A DNA stretch of 57,030 bases, from assembly GCA_021805545.1 (NCBI GenBank), contig JAJZFB010000054.1:1-57030 (forward strand). The letters run 5' to 3'. Position 1 is the first letter of the stretch. Each line of letters begins with the position of its first letter. Shown piece by piece: positions 1 through 6,944 of this stretch. The stretch is from Pseudomonadota bacterium. Its GTDB lineage: Bacteria > Pseudomonadota > Alphaproteobacteria > Acetobacterales > Acetobacteraceae. A model generated the notes under the pieces. The model was not told the origin of the DNA, ran no database searches, and saw only the letters and a list, made by a program, of their open reading frames with translations. The position numbers and the translations under genes were made by a program.

Positions 1-97
1 GGGCCTGATAGACCTGCTGGCTGGTATCGCCTCGCCGGTACACCATGACGGCTCCGTCCCGGAGGCGGTGGGCGTGCTGGTAAAAGCTCTCGACCAT
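1..97 (-). CDS. 5' end of an unidentified gene, possibly a tyrosine recombinase/integrase (partial)
   Basis: An ATG at 97 (minus strand) opens a frame that stays open to the window edge, giving about 32 residues. The visible N-terminus contains RLRDGAVMVYRRGDTSQQVY. This loosely recalls the N-terminal strand region of some phage-type integrases (an arginine-rich tract, then a short VxxYRR-like strand), but no catalytic part is in view. The gene runs away from rpsI, from which it is separated by about 155 bases with a terminator hairpin. I do not recognise it firmly; the integrase suggestion is inference from a short resemblance. Confidence 0.35.
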   Translation of the reverse strand, partial: MVESFYQHAHRLRDGAVMVYRRGDTSQQVYQA

Positions 98-191
98 GAT
101 CCAAACTCCACAATTTCTGTGAAAGTTTTGTGCAAAACGCTAACTGGAAACAGCGTTGGAAACAAGGGTCTGTAAAGCGTCTGTGAATGTA

Positions 192-227
192 AAAACAGGG
201 GCTTGGCTTTCGCCAAACCCCTGTTTT
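192..227 (-). terminator. Rho-independent terminator of the rplM-rpsI operon
   Basis: AAAACAGGGG (192-201) pairs with CCCCTGTTTT (218-227). Inside it TTGGC (203-207) pairs with GCCAA (212-216) around a TTTC loop, with one mismatch. Read on the minus strand the stem is followed by a run of five T (195-191), about 25 bases past the rpsI stop. Position and structure fit an intrinsic terminator for the ribosomal-protein operon. Confidence 0.85.
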
Positions 228-252
228 AATTGAATAAATTGAATCCTGTGCG

Positions 253-738
253 TTAGCGCTTGGAGAACTGGAACGAACGGCGGGCCTTCGGCTTGCCGTA
301 TTTCTTACGTTCGACCATGCGCGGGTCGCGGGTGAGGAAGCCGGCGGCCTTCAGGATGCCGCGCAGCTCCGGCTCGAACAGCGTGAGCGCGCGGGAGATG
401 CCGTGGCGCACCGCGCCGGCCTGGCCGGAGAGGCCGCCGCCCTTGACGGTGCAATACACGTCGAACTGGTTGTAGCGGTCCGCCACCAGGAAGGGCTGGG
501 TGATGAGCATGCGCAGCACCGGGCGGGCGAAATACACCGGCGCCTTGCGGCCGTTGATGAGGATCTCGCCCTTGCCGGGCTTAACCCACACGCGGGCGAT
601 GGCGTTCTTGCGGCGGCCAGTGGCGTAGGAGCGGCCCTGGGCGTCGCGCTTGGGTTCGCGCTTGGCGGCGGCTTCCGGGGCAAGGCCGGTGGTGGCGGCA
701 AGGTCTTTCAGACCGGAGAAAGCATTCGTGTCGGACAT
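253..738 (-). CDS. rpsI: 30S ribosomal protein S9
   Basis: Ribosomal protein S9 of the small-subunit head, whose C-terminal tail reaches the P-site tRNA. The 161-residue product has the family core ([16 protein letters not shown] near residue 37, then [20 protein letters not shown]) and the characteristic basic tail ending FSKR. It is about 30 residues longer than the E. coli protein because of an N-terminal extension (residues 1-33), common in alphaproteobacteria. It starts 3 bases after the rplM stop, so the two are co-transcribed, and an intrinsic terminator follows. Confidence 0.99.
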   Translation of the reverse strand: MSDTNAFSGLKDLAATTGLAPEAAAKREPKRDAQGRSYATGRRKNAIARVWVKPGKGEILINGRKAPVYFARPVLRMLITQPFLVADRYNQFDVYCTVKGGGLSGQAGAVRHGISRALTLFEPELRGILKAAGFLTRDPRMVERKKYGKPKARRSFQFSKR

Positions 739-741
739 GGA

Positions 742-1206
742 TTAGACCCTCCGGTTCTTGCGGTTCAGCGCGCCGACATCGAGGCTCTTCGGCTGCTGGG
801 CGGCATGCGGGTGCTCAGGCCCCGCATAGACGTATAAATTCTTCATCTGCTGGCGTTGCAGCGGGCCGCGCGTAATCATGCGCTCAATGGCCTTCTCCAC
901 CACGCTTTGCGGGTTCTTGCCGTTCAGGCGCTCCTTGATGGAACGGCCCTTGATGCCGCCGGCATAGCCGGTGTGGTAGTAGAAGACGGAGTCTTCCAGC
1001 TTCTTGCCGGTCAGCTTCACCTTGTCGGCGTTGATGATGACGATATTGTCGCCGCAATCGACATGCGGTGTGAAAATGGGCTTGTGCTTGCCGCGCAGCC
1101 GGTTGGCGACGATGGCGGCGAGGCGGCCCAGGATCAGGCCTTCGGCGTCGATCAGGACCCAGTCCTTCTTCACATCCGCCGGCTTGATGGAGATGGTCGT
1201 TTTCAT
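742..1206 (-). CDS. rplM: 50S ribosomal protein L13
   Basis: Ribosomal protein L13, an early-assembly protein of the large subunit. The 154-residue product has the family signature: an N-terminal [15 protein letters not shown] segment, the [21 protein letters not shown] block and [15 protein letters not shown]. It is the first gene of the rplM-rpsI operon. The ATG at 1206 has a GGGTGA-type ribosome-binding site just upstream on the minus strand. The 5' leader carries a long hairpin and a good sigma-70-type promoter, annotated separately. L13 is a known autoregulator of this operon in some other bacteria; regulation here is inferred from the leader. Confidence 0.99.
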   Translation of the reverse strand: MKTTISIKPADVKKDWVLIDAEGLILGRLAAIVANRLRGKHKPIFTPHVDCGDNIVIINADKVKLTGKKLEDSVFYYHTGYAGGIKGRSIKERLNGKNPQSVVEKAIERMITRGPLQRQQMKNLYVYAGPEHPHAAQQPKSLDVGALNRKNRRV

Positions 1207-1224
1207 ATGTTCACCCGATGATCC

Positions 1225-1288
1225 GGGGCGGATCGCCCTGCCTAAGAATCACGCCTGGTGGTCCTTAGGCAGGGCATGAATCCGCCCC
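1225..1288 (-). promoter_or_regulatory. Long hairpin in the rplM leader (possible L13 autoregulatory element)
   Basis: Two stacked perfect stems separate the promoter from rplM. The inner one is 12 bp (GCCCTGCCTAAG 1235-1246 with CTTAGGCAGGGC 1264-1275, 17-base loop). The outer one is 9 bp (GGGGCGGAT 1225-1233 with ATCCGCCCC 1280-1288). Between them lies a bulge of 1 base against 4. The structure ends 18 bases before the start codon, next to the ribosome-binding site, and no T run follows on the minus strand, so it is not a simple terminator. A leader bound by L13 is the most natural guess. Confidence 0.6.
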
Positions 1289-1328
1289 TTAAATAAACAA
1301 CGGCGTGCGGATGCGCGCCGTGGGCGGG

Positions 1329-1357
1329 CTTATGGTGGGAAAGGCGCCTAGCGTCAA
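1329..1357 (-). promoter_or_regulatory. Sigma-70-type promoter for rplM-rpsI
   Basis: On the minus strand TTGACG (1357-1352) is followed after exactly 17 bases by CATAAG (1334-1329), matching the -35 box at 5 of 6 and the -10 box at 4 of 6 positions. It lies about 120 bases upstream of the rplM start, and its -35 box overlaps the stop codon of the upstream epimerase gene. Initiation here would place the whole hairpin at 1225-1288 in the 5' UTR. Confidence 0.5.
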
Positions 1358-2271
1358 GGGGTTTTGTGTGTGGTATTATAATACCGCGCGGTGGCGGCAA
1401 GCGATTCCGCCAGAGATTCCGCGGGTTTCCAGCCCAGCGCAAGGGCCGCGCGTGGTTTGGTGGCAAAATTACCGGTAAGGCTCTGCGCCATGGCGCGGCG
1501 GCCGAGCAGGCTGGCGCCGAGCAGCAGCAAACCAGCCGGGCAGGGGGCAAGGCGGGGCTGTACGCCAAGCCCGGCGGCCAAAGCGCGGATGAGGTCCGGG
1601 GTGGAGATGGTCTCAGGATGGGCAGCGAGCATGATGGGCGGCGGCGCTTCAGCCTGGGCGGCCAGCACGGCCATGGCGGCGAGGTCTTGCGCCGGCACAA
1701 AGCCGCGCTGGTTGCGGATGCTGGCGAAGGGCAGTGGCACGCCACGCGCGAGCAGTTTCAGCAGTAATTGTATATTGCCGGGGCAGCCCGGGCCGATGAC
1801 GGCGCTGGGGCGGATAATGCTCACCCCAGGGCCAAAGGCCTCGCGCACCGCGCTTTCAGCGTCCAGCTTGCTTTGGGCGTAATCATCCATGGGGGCGGGG
1901 GCGGTATCGTCGCTCACCGCGCCATTATGCACGCGGCCATGGATGTAGGCGGTGGAAATAAGGACGAAGCGTTTAGCCCCGGCCAGCTTGGCGGCGCGGG
2001 CGAGGTTTACGGCGGCATCCACATTCTGGCGCCGCCATGTGGCTTTGCTCACGCCGCGCTTATGGCCCAGCCCGGCGGCGTGGATGGCGGCATCCACATC
2101 CGGCAGGCCGAAGCGCGGTTCCGCGAGGTCTCCGGTAATAACGGGCTTTATGCCTTGGGGCAGCTCCCGGCGCTGCCGCACCCCGCCATACACAGCCGCC
2201 CCGCTGGCAGCCGCGTGGCGGGCAATGGCGCCGCCAATATAGCCGGTGGCGCCGGAAACAAAAAGCCGCAC
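1354..2271 (-). CDS. NAD(P)-dependent epimerase/dehydratase (extended SDR)
   Basis: A 305-residue extended short-chain dehydrogenase/reductase. The Rossmann nucleotide-binding motif GATGYIGG is at residues 8-15 and the catalytic YxxxK appears as YAQSK near residue 131, preceded by LISTAYIHG with the usual serine/threonine. Such proteins act on nucleotide sugars or related carbonyl substrates; the substrate cannot be read from the sequence. The start is GTG, directly abutting the stop codon of the membrane-protein gene at 2272, so the two are translationally linked. The stop overlaps the rplM -35 box. Confidence 0.85.
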   Translation of the reverse strand: MRLFVSGATGYIGGAIARHAAASGAAVYGGVRQRRELPQGIKPVITGDLAEPRFGLPDVDAAIHAAGLGHKRGVSKATWRRQNVDAAVNLARAAKLAGAKRFVLISTAYIHGRVHNGAVSDDTAPAPMDDYAQSKLDAESAVREAFGPGVSIIRPSAVIGPGCPGNIQLLLKLLARGVPLPFASIRNQRGFVPAQDLAAMAVLAAQAEAPPPIMLAAHPETISTPDLIRALAAGLGVQPRLAPCPAGLLLLGASLLGRRAMAQSLTGNFATKPRAALALGWKPAESLAESLAATARYYNTTHKTP

Positions 2272-2682
2272 TCAGTCCAGCCTTGGCTCGCGGCGGGGGC
2301 GGATGGAAGGGGGCAGCGGCGTCAGCCGCTCCCGCGCCGGGGCGCGCACGGGCTCCGGCTTGGGGATGGGCGCACTGCGCGGCGGCTCGGGTTCGGCCAC
2401 CGCGGCGCCACGCTTCAGCGTGTTAAAATGCGGCACGTCGTCATACGGGTCGAGATGGCGGGCGGTGGTGGTGAGCGCGCCGGAGGCGCGCATGGCCATC
2501 ACCCGTAATTCCTCGTGCATGGCCTCCACCTGGCCCTCCAGCGCCTCCAGCCTGGCTTTTACGCCGATGACGGAGAAAGGAACCAGCAGAAAGGCCAGGC
2601 ACCAAAGCAAAACCGGTACAGCCAGGGCCAGTACGGCCCAGCCCGGCATCCAGTCTGGCAGGAAAGACAGATTCATGGGCAT
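2272..2682 (-). CDS. Small single-pass membrane protein, function unknown
   Basis: A 136-residue protein. Residues about 13-39 form one strongly hydrophobic segment (WAVLALAVPVLLWCLAFLLV). A short helical stretch rich in Glu/Lys/Ala follows (about 43-65), which could form a coiled coil, and then a Pro/Arg-rich low-complexity tail. I do not recognise a family. It lies 66 bases after purH on the same strand and abuts the epimerase gene, suggesting a purH-membrane protein-epimerase transcript. ATG codons at 2682 and 2676 are both possible starts. Confidence 0.65.
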   Translation of the reverse strand: MPMNLSFLPDWMPGWAVLALAVPVLLWCLAFLLVPFSVIGVKARLEALEGQVEAMHEELRVMAMRASGALTTTARHLDPYDDVPHFNTLKRGAAVAEPEPPRSAPIPKPEPVRAPARERLTPLPPSIRPRREPRLD

Positions 2683-2748
2683 GACTCGCTTTATAAAGGA
2701 TAGGTGCCGCGCCGGTCCAATGTATTCGGTTAACCAATTGAGTCCGGG

Positions 2749-4308
2749 TTAGTGCCGGAAATGGCGCATGCCGGTAAACACCATGGCGATACCGGCCTTG
2801 TCAGCCGCTTCAACCACCTCGTTATCGCGGATGGAGCCGCCGGGCTGGATGACGGCGGAGGCCCCGGCGGCAATCGCGGCTTCCAGCCCATCGGCGAAGG
2901 GGAAGAAGGCGTCGGACGCCACGGCGCAGCCGGTGAAGTCGAGATTCGCGGCCTTGCCGCGCCAGGCGGCGATGCGGGCGGAGTCCACGCGGTTCATCTG
3001 CCCCGCGCCCACGCCCAAAGTGGCGAGGTTCTTGGCATAAACAATGGCGTTGGACTTGACATGCTTGCCCACGCGGAAGGCGAAGAGCAGATCTTCCAGC
3101 TCCTGCGCCGTGGGGGCGCGCTTGGTGACCACTTTGAGATCGGCGGGCAGCACGCGCCCGGCATCGCGGGTTTGCAGCAGAAAGCCGCCGGCAAGGGATT
3201 TGAAGGTGACACCCGCCTCGGTGGGCGAGGGCACGCCGCCAGTGGTGAGCAGGCGCAAATTCTTCTTCTTGGCCAGCAGGGTTTTGGCGCCTTCCGTCAC
3301 CTCGGGGGCGATAATCACCTCGGTGAAGATGGCGGAGATTTTCTCGGCCGTGGCTTCATCCAGCGTGCGGTTTACGGCGACAATGCCGCCAAAGGCCGAG
3401 ACCGGGTCGCAGGCCAGGGCCGAATCCCAGGCGTCGGCCAGGCTGGCGGCGCTGGATACGCCGCACGGGTTGGCGTGCTTCACGATAACGACGGTGGGCT
3501 GCTCGGAGAATTCCGCCACGCACTCAAACGCCGCATCCGTGTCGTTATAATTATTGTAGGAAAGCTCCTTGCCCTGAAGCTGGGTGGCTGTGGCCACGCC
3601 ATAGCGGGCGGGGGTGGAGGTGTAGAAGGCCGCCGATTGGTGCGGGTTCTCGCCGTAGCGCAGCTCCTGCTTCTTGGTGCCGGAGAAGGAGAAGCTGTCC
3701 GGGTATTCCACGCCATTTTGCTGCGCAAACCAGGTGGAAATGGCGGAGTCGTAAGCTGCCGTGCGGGCATAGGCGGCGGCGGCCAGGGTTTTGCGGGTGG
3801 CCAGCGTGGTGCCGCCATGGGCTTTCAGCTCGTCCAGCACCGCCTGGTAATGCGCGGGCAAAGTGAGTACGGCCACGCTCTCATGGTTCTTGGCGGCGGA
3901 GCGGATCATGGCCGGGCCGCCTATATCGATATTCTCGATGCAATCCTCGAACGCGGCGCCGCGTGCAACCGTTGCCTCGAACGGGTAGAGATTGACGGCC
4001 ACGAGGTCGATGGGGGCGATTTTATGCTCGCCCATCTGCGCCACATGCTCGGGCACGGTGCGGCGGCCCAAAATGCCGCCATGCACCTGTGGCACCAGGG
4101 TTTTCACGCGGCCATCGAGGATTTCGGGGAAGCCTGTATGCTCAGATACATCGGTAACCGGAATGCCCGCCGCGCGGATGGCTTGGGCCGTGCCGCCAGT
4201 GGAGAGGATTTTCACCCCGTGATGCTCCAGGGCACGGCAGAAATCGATAAGGCCGGTTTTGTCTGAAACGGAGATGAGGGCGGTGCGGATGGGCACGACA
4301 TCGGACAC
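2749..4308 (-). CDS. purH: Bifunctional AICAR transformylase / IMP cyclohydrolase
   Basis: Catalyses the last two steps of de novo purine synthesis: formylation of AICAR with 10-formyl-THF and ring closure to IMP. The 519-residue product has the usual two domains. The N-terminal MGS-like cyclohydrolase has [16 protein letters not shown] at residues 8-23 and STGGTA shortly after. The C-terminal transformylase has the signature [10 protein letters not shown] and the phosphate-binding RYGENPHQ. Length matches the family. The start is GTG at 4308, preceded by an AGGAG-type site. Confidence 0.98.
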   Translation of the reverse strand: MSDVVPIRTALISVSDKTGLIDFCRALEHHGVKILSTGGTAQAIRAAGIPVTDVSEHTGFPEILDGRVKTLVPQVHGGILGRRTVPEHVAQMGEHKIAPIDLVAVNLYPFEATVARGAAFEDCIENIDIGGPAMIRSAAKNHESVAVLTLPAHYQAVLDELKAHGGTTLATRKTLAAAAYARTAAYDSAISTWFAQQNGVEYPDSFSFSGTKKQELRYGENPHQSAAFYTSTPARYGVATATQLQGKELSYNNYNDTDAAFECVAEFSEQPTVVIVKHANPCGVSSAASLADAWDSALACDPVSAFGGIVAVNRTLDEATAEKISAIFTEVIIAPEVTEGAKTLLAKKKNLRLLTTGGVPSPTEAGVTFKSLAGGFLLQTRDAGRVLPADLKVVTKRAPTAQELEDLLFAFRVGKHVKSNAIVYAKNLATLGVGAGQMNRVDSARIAAWRGKAANLDFTGCAVASDAFFPFADGLEAAIAAGASAVIQPGGSIRDNEVVEAADKAGIAMVFTGMRHFRH

Positions 4309-4573
4309 GAGGAGACTCCTATGCTGATCGGTGCCCAGGCGCGCGGCGGCTAAAAGCCCCGCGCTCCCCGGTGGTGATCCACCTTTGCGCCAGTTACGCG
4401 GAACGGGCGCGGTTTGGCATGGCGCAAGCGGCGATGCAAGGCGGCAGGGTGTGTTTACGCGCCGCTGAAGGTTTGTCGCACATCTGTCATTTATCCATTT
4501 TTATTACAATTTTCATCAAAAATATTACAATTCCAGAGTGCGGTAGACCAATTCCTCATGTTGTAATGCATGA
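4309..4573. other. Intergenic region between purH and the sulfotransferase-like gene
   Basis: About 265 bases between divergent genes. The half next to purH is GC-rich like the rest of the window. From about 4480 on it becomes strikingly AT-rich: positions 4501-4560 contain 19 G or C in 60. I see no tRNA or small ORF. The abrupt composition change suggests the rightward gene arrived with its own promoter region. Confidence 0.6.
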
Positions 4574-5323
4574 ATGATTTATTTTCTCCATATCCCAAAA
4601 ACTGCTGGAACCTCGATGCGGCGCCTGTTTACTGGCGGCAAAAAGCATGGGGAGATTGCCTATGTCTATCTGCCGCCGGACGGATGGGAGCTGGAGGCGC
4701 TCCGCGCGCAGCCACGGCAGGATTTAGAGCGGTTGAAACTGGTCTTTGGGCATTTTCCATATGGGGTGGACGCGCTGTTGCAGCTTCCGGGCCGGTATAT
4801 AACCTGCCTGCGCGAGACGGGGCCGCGCTTGACCTCAAATTACTGGCAGCATGTGCGTGGCGGGTTTGTGGGCGATATGGGGCTGCTCGACTATTTTAAC
4901 CAGTGGAAGCCAAAGGATATGGATAACTACACCGTCCGCCTGCTGGCCGGGGTGGGGCACGATGTGCCCTTTGGCGGGGTGACACGGGTGCATCTGGAGC
5001 AGGCCAAGCATAATCTGCGGCACGGCTGCGCCGCATTTGGGCTGTATGAATATCTGCCGGAAACAGTAGCGCGCTTCCGCAAGCTGCTTGGGCGGAGGTC
5101 AGGTCAGGCGCTGGCGCGGTTGCGTAAACTGCTGGGGCTCGCAGCAGTGGATTTGGGGCGGGAGAATGTGATGCCTGTGGCGCAGCGCGGGACAAAGCTG
5201 CCCGCGAATGAGCTGGCGGTCCTGCTGCGGCATAATGCGCTGGATGAGGAGCTGTACGCCTATGCCCGGGGGCTGTTTCTGGCGGATGGGGCGGCGGCTT
5301 ATACCAACGGCTATAAAGGATGA
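4574..5323 (+). CDS. Sulfotransferase family protein
   Basis: A 249-residue protein beginning MIYFLHIPKTAGTS. HIPKTAGTS (residues 6-14) is the 5'-phosphosulfate-binding loop of PAPS-dependent carbohydrate sulfotransferases. A plausible 3'-phosphate motif follows (FGHFPYG, then CLRETGPRLTSNYW with the conserved R, S and Y). It would sulfate a surface glycan or lipid from PAPS; the acceptor is unknown. No Shine-Dalgarno site is obvious before the ATG, and the upstream DNA is AT-rich. The C-terminal residues and stop codon lie inside a 47-bp palindrome, so the natural C-terminus may have been altered by a repeat element. Confidence 0.8.
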   Translation: MIYFLHIPKTAGTSMRRLFTGGKKHGEIAYVYLPPDGWELEALRAQPRQDLERLKLVFGHFPYGVDALLQLPGRYITCLRETGPRLTSNYWQHVRGGFVGDMGLLDYFNQWKPKDMDNYTVRLLAGVGHDVPFGGVTRVHLEQAKHNLRHGCAAFGLYEYLPETVARFRKLLGRRSGQALARLRKLLGLAAVDLGRENVMPVAQRGTKLPANELAVLLRHNALDEELYAYARGLFLADGAAAYTNGYKG

Positions 5324-5347
5324 CTCATCCTTTATAGCCGTTGGTAT
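5301..5347. repeat. Perfect 23-bp inverted repeat containing the sulfotransferase stop codon
   Basis: The left arm (5301-5323, starting ATACCAACGG) and the right arm (5325-5347, ending CCGTTGGTAT) are perfect reverse complements around a single C at 5324. The stop codon TGA is 5321-5323. The outer ATACCAACGG/CCGTTGGTAT boxes are shared with the 17-bp palindrome in the adjacent 81-bp module. There is no T run, so this looks like an interspersed palindromic element rather than an ordinary terminator, though it could act as one. Confidence 0.9.
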
Positions 5348-5428
5348 CGCGCGTGGGGCTGGCGGGGCGGCCACGCGCCAGGCATAAGCCTGATACCAAC
5401 GGTCATGCTCAATGACCGTTGGTATCAG
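5348..5428 (+). repeat. 81-bp interspersed repeat, copy 1
   Basis: Identical over 81 bases to 40237-40317. It contains two hairpins: GCGCGTGG (from 5349) with CCACGCGC, and the perfect palindrome CTGATACCAACGGTCAT / ATGACCGTTGGTATCAG around GCTCA at its right end. It directly abuts the 47-bp palindrome on its left and the mosaic hairpin cluster on its right. No coding function is apparent. Confidence 0.9.
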
Positions 5429-5711
5429 AGCCGGATGTTTTTAGGCCGGATCATATTGTGATCCGGTCTAAAATCTGAATCCGGCTCTAAATCAATGGGG
5501 TAGAGCGCGATTCAGACGTTCGAATCGCTCGCAAAGCGAGTGTATCTCAAGTCATCGCGTTCTAGAGCAATATCCGATCAGCTTGAATCGAAGATTTAAG
5601 CTGATCGGATGAAATTGCTCGCCCAAGCAAATTTAGAGCGTTTCCGATTGATCGGAAAATGCTCTAGTGTGATGGTTCTGAAATCCAACGGATTTCAGAA
5701 CCGGGACACTA
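5427..5711. repeat. Mosaic cluster of intergenic hairpins overlapping the bpt 3' end
   Basis: At least five inverted repeats follow one another. An outer pair is 5427-5436/5479-5488, enclosing a 14-bp stem 5440-5453/5459-5472 (one G-U). Then come 5507-5513/5522-5528; 5565-5571 with 5572-5584 pairing to 5598-5610 and 5614-5620; and 5634-5648/5651-5666. The last is a 13-bp stem 5674-5686/5690-5702 with a 6-bp outer stem 5665-5670/5706-5711, and it contains the bpt stop codon. The layout resembles the mosaic intergenic elements known in other alphaproteobacteria; the exact family is not identified. Confidence 0.8.
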
Positions 5712-6459
5712 GCGTTGTGGCGGCCATGCCCGCATGGGCCGCTTCCAGCGGTATCCACTGCCCGGCGCGCAGAATTTCGCTGGGGCGAAACTTGGCTTTG
5801 TAGGCCATCTTGCGGCTTTCTTCCACCCAATAGCCCAGATACACATGCGGCAGGCCCAGCTCCACCGCGCGCTGCACCAGCCATATAATGGCGAATGTGC
5901 CGAGCGAGCGGGGGGTTAGCGCGGTATCGAAGAAGGAATAGACCGCGGAGAGACCATCGCCCAGGCGGTCTGTAAGGCAGGCGCCGGCGAGCTGGCCGCT
6001 GGGTAGGCGGAATTCCACCACCGAGGTTTCGATGGGGGTGTCCTCCACCATGGCGCGGTAATCGTAGAAGCTCATCGTGGCCATATCGCCCTCGCCATGG
6101 CGGTGGCGCTGGTAGGTTTGGAAAAGCTGGAACTGTTCAGCCGTGGCGCGCGGCGGCATTTCCTGTACCAGGATGCCGCTATTGGCGCGCAGGATGCGCT
6201 TTTGCGTGCGGCTGGGGCTGAAATCCGCCGCGCGGATGCGGATGGGCACGCAGGCATTGCAACTTGGGCAGACCGGCGCGTAGGCAATATTGTGGCTGCG
6301 CCTGAAACCGCCGCGCGAGAGCTTGTCGTGCTGGCTTTCCGCCGTGACGCCAGAGAGTTCCGTGACGATTTTACGCTCGGTGCGGCCCTGCACATAAGGG
6401 CACGGCAAAGGCGCCGTGGTGTAAAAAAAATGCGGGCGGCGGGCGGGCTTGAAGCTCAT
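5695..6459 (-). CDS. bpt: Aspartate/glutamate leucyltransferase (bacterial ATE-like aminoacyl-tRNA-protein transferase)
   Basis: Transfers leucine from Leu-tRNA to N-terminal Asp or Glu of proteins, marking them for the N-end rule pathway. The product (254 residues from the ATG at 6459) shows the N-terminal ATE domain with its cysteine cluster (PCPYVQGR, then CPSCNACVPIRI) and the C-terminal domain with HRHGEGDMATMSFYDY, AVYSFFD and YLGYWVEES. Starting at 6459 (MSFKPARRP) fits the family better than the upstream alternative at 6498. The last residues (TTLVSRF) and the stop lie in a palindromic repeat, so the C-terminus has probably been reshaped. Confidence 0.92.
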   Translation of the reverse strand: MSFKPARRPHFFYTTAPLPCPYVQGRTERKIVTELSGVTAESQHDKLSRGGFRRSHNIAYAPVCPSCNACVPIRIRAADFSPSRTQKRILRANSGILVQEMPPRATAEQFQLFQTYQRHRHGEGDMATMSFYDYRAMVEDTPIETSVVEFRLPSGQLAGACLTDRLGDGLSAVYSFFDTALTPRSLGTFAIIWLVQRAVELGLPHVYLGYWVEESRKMAYKAKFRPSEILRAGQWIPLEAAHAGMAATTLVSRF

Positions 6460-6494
6460 TATACCTGAGAGTTTTGGGTGTCCCCCGCGCCGCG

Positions 6495-6944
6495 TCAATA
6501 AGAAATCTGTCCGGCGCGCAGAATTGTGAGGCCGGAGAGTATGTCGTGGGCGGCGCGATGGCGCGGGTTGAACAGCATCAGCAGGAAGGGCACGCAGGCA
6601 AACACGAAGCTGAGCCAGAGCAGCAGGGTCCAGACGAAGGCCTGAGGCAGGGTTGGGCGGGCGAGATCGGCATCTTGCCGCACGGTAAGCCCCATGGCGC
6701 GCTGGCCCGGCGTGGCGCCCCCGCCGCCGATGAGCAATGTGTAGTAGGCGAACGGAATGGCCGGGATGATGTGGAAGGCCAGCCAGCCCACGCCCAGGGT
6801 GAAAAACCCGAAAATGACAATGAGAAATGCCGCCGCCCAGCCCAGCAGGCCGATGAGGAAGAAATCGATGATAAGCGCAACCAGGCGGCGCGGCAGCACG
6901 CCGAGGCCGATGGTGGGTTCAGACGGCAGGATGGATTGGGACAT
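6495..6944 (-). CDS. RDD family membrane protein
   Basis: A 149-residue integral membrane protein. The family Arg-Asp-Asp features appear as RLVALIIDFFLIGLL near residue 20 and NPRHRAAHDILSGL near the end, with three or four hydrophobic segments and the GGGGATPGQRAMGL loop between. The function of RDD proteins is poorly defined; some are linked to transport or ion exchange. I start it at the ATG at 6944, since the frame upstream is antisense-like sequence within the neighbouring gene. It overlaps the end of the GT87-like gene by 26 bases, implying coupled expression. Confidence 0.85.
   Translation of the reverse strand: MSQSILPSEPTIGLGVLPRRLVALIIDFFLIGLLGWAAAFLIVIFGFFTLGVGWLAFHIIPAIPFAYYTLLIGGGGATPGQRAMGLTVRQDADLARPTLPQAFVWTLLLWLSFVFACVPFLLMLFNPRHRAAHDILSGLTILRAGQISY

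Noticed and set aside
2752-4266. 504-codon open frame antisense to purH
   Set aside because: GC-rich codon bias keeps the opposite strand open; its translation is low-complexity Gly/His/Arg-rich and matches no family, while purH is certain.
4309-4480. Purine riboswitch before purH
   Set aside because: No conserved three-way-junction core could be recognised; the leader is GC-rich and mostly featureless.
5301-5711. CRISPR array or attachment site
   Set aside because: Repeats are hairpins of different sequence and size without regular spacers; no cas genes or flanking tRNA.
5609-5803. Small plus-strand frame in the repeat cluster
   Set aside because: Made of hairpin repeat sequence plus antisense bpt; not protein-like.
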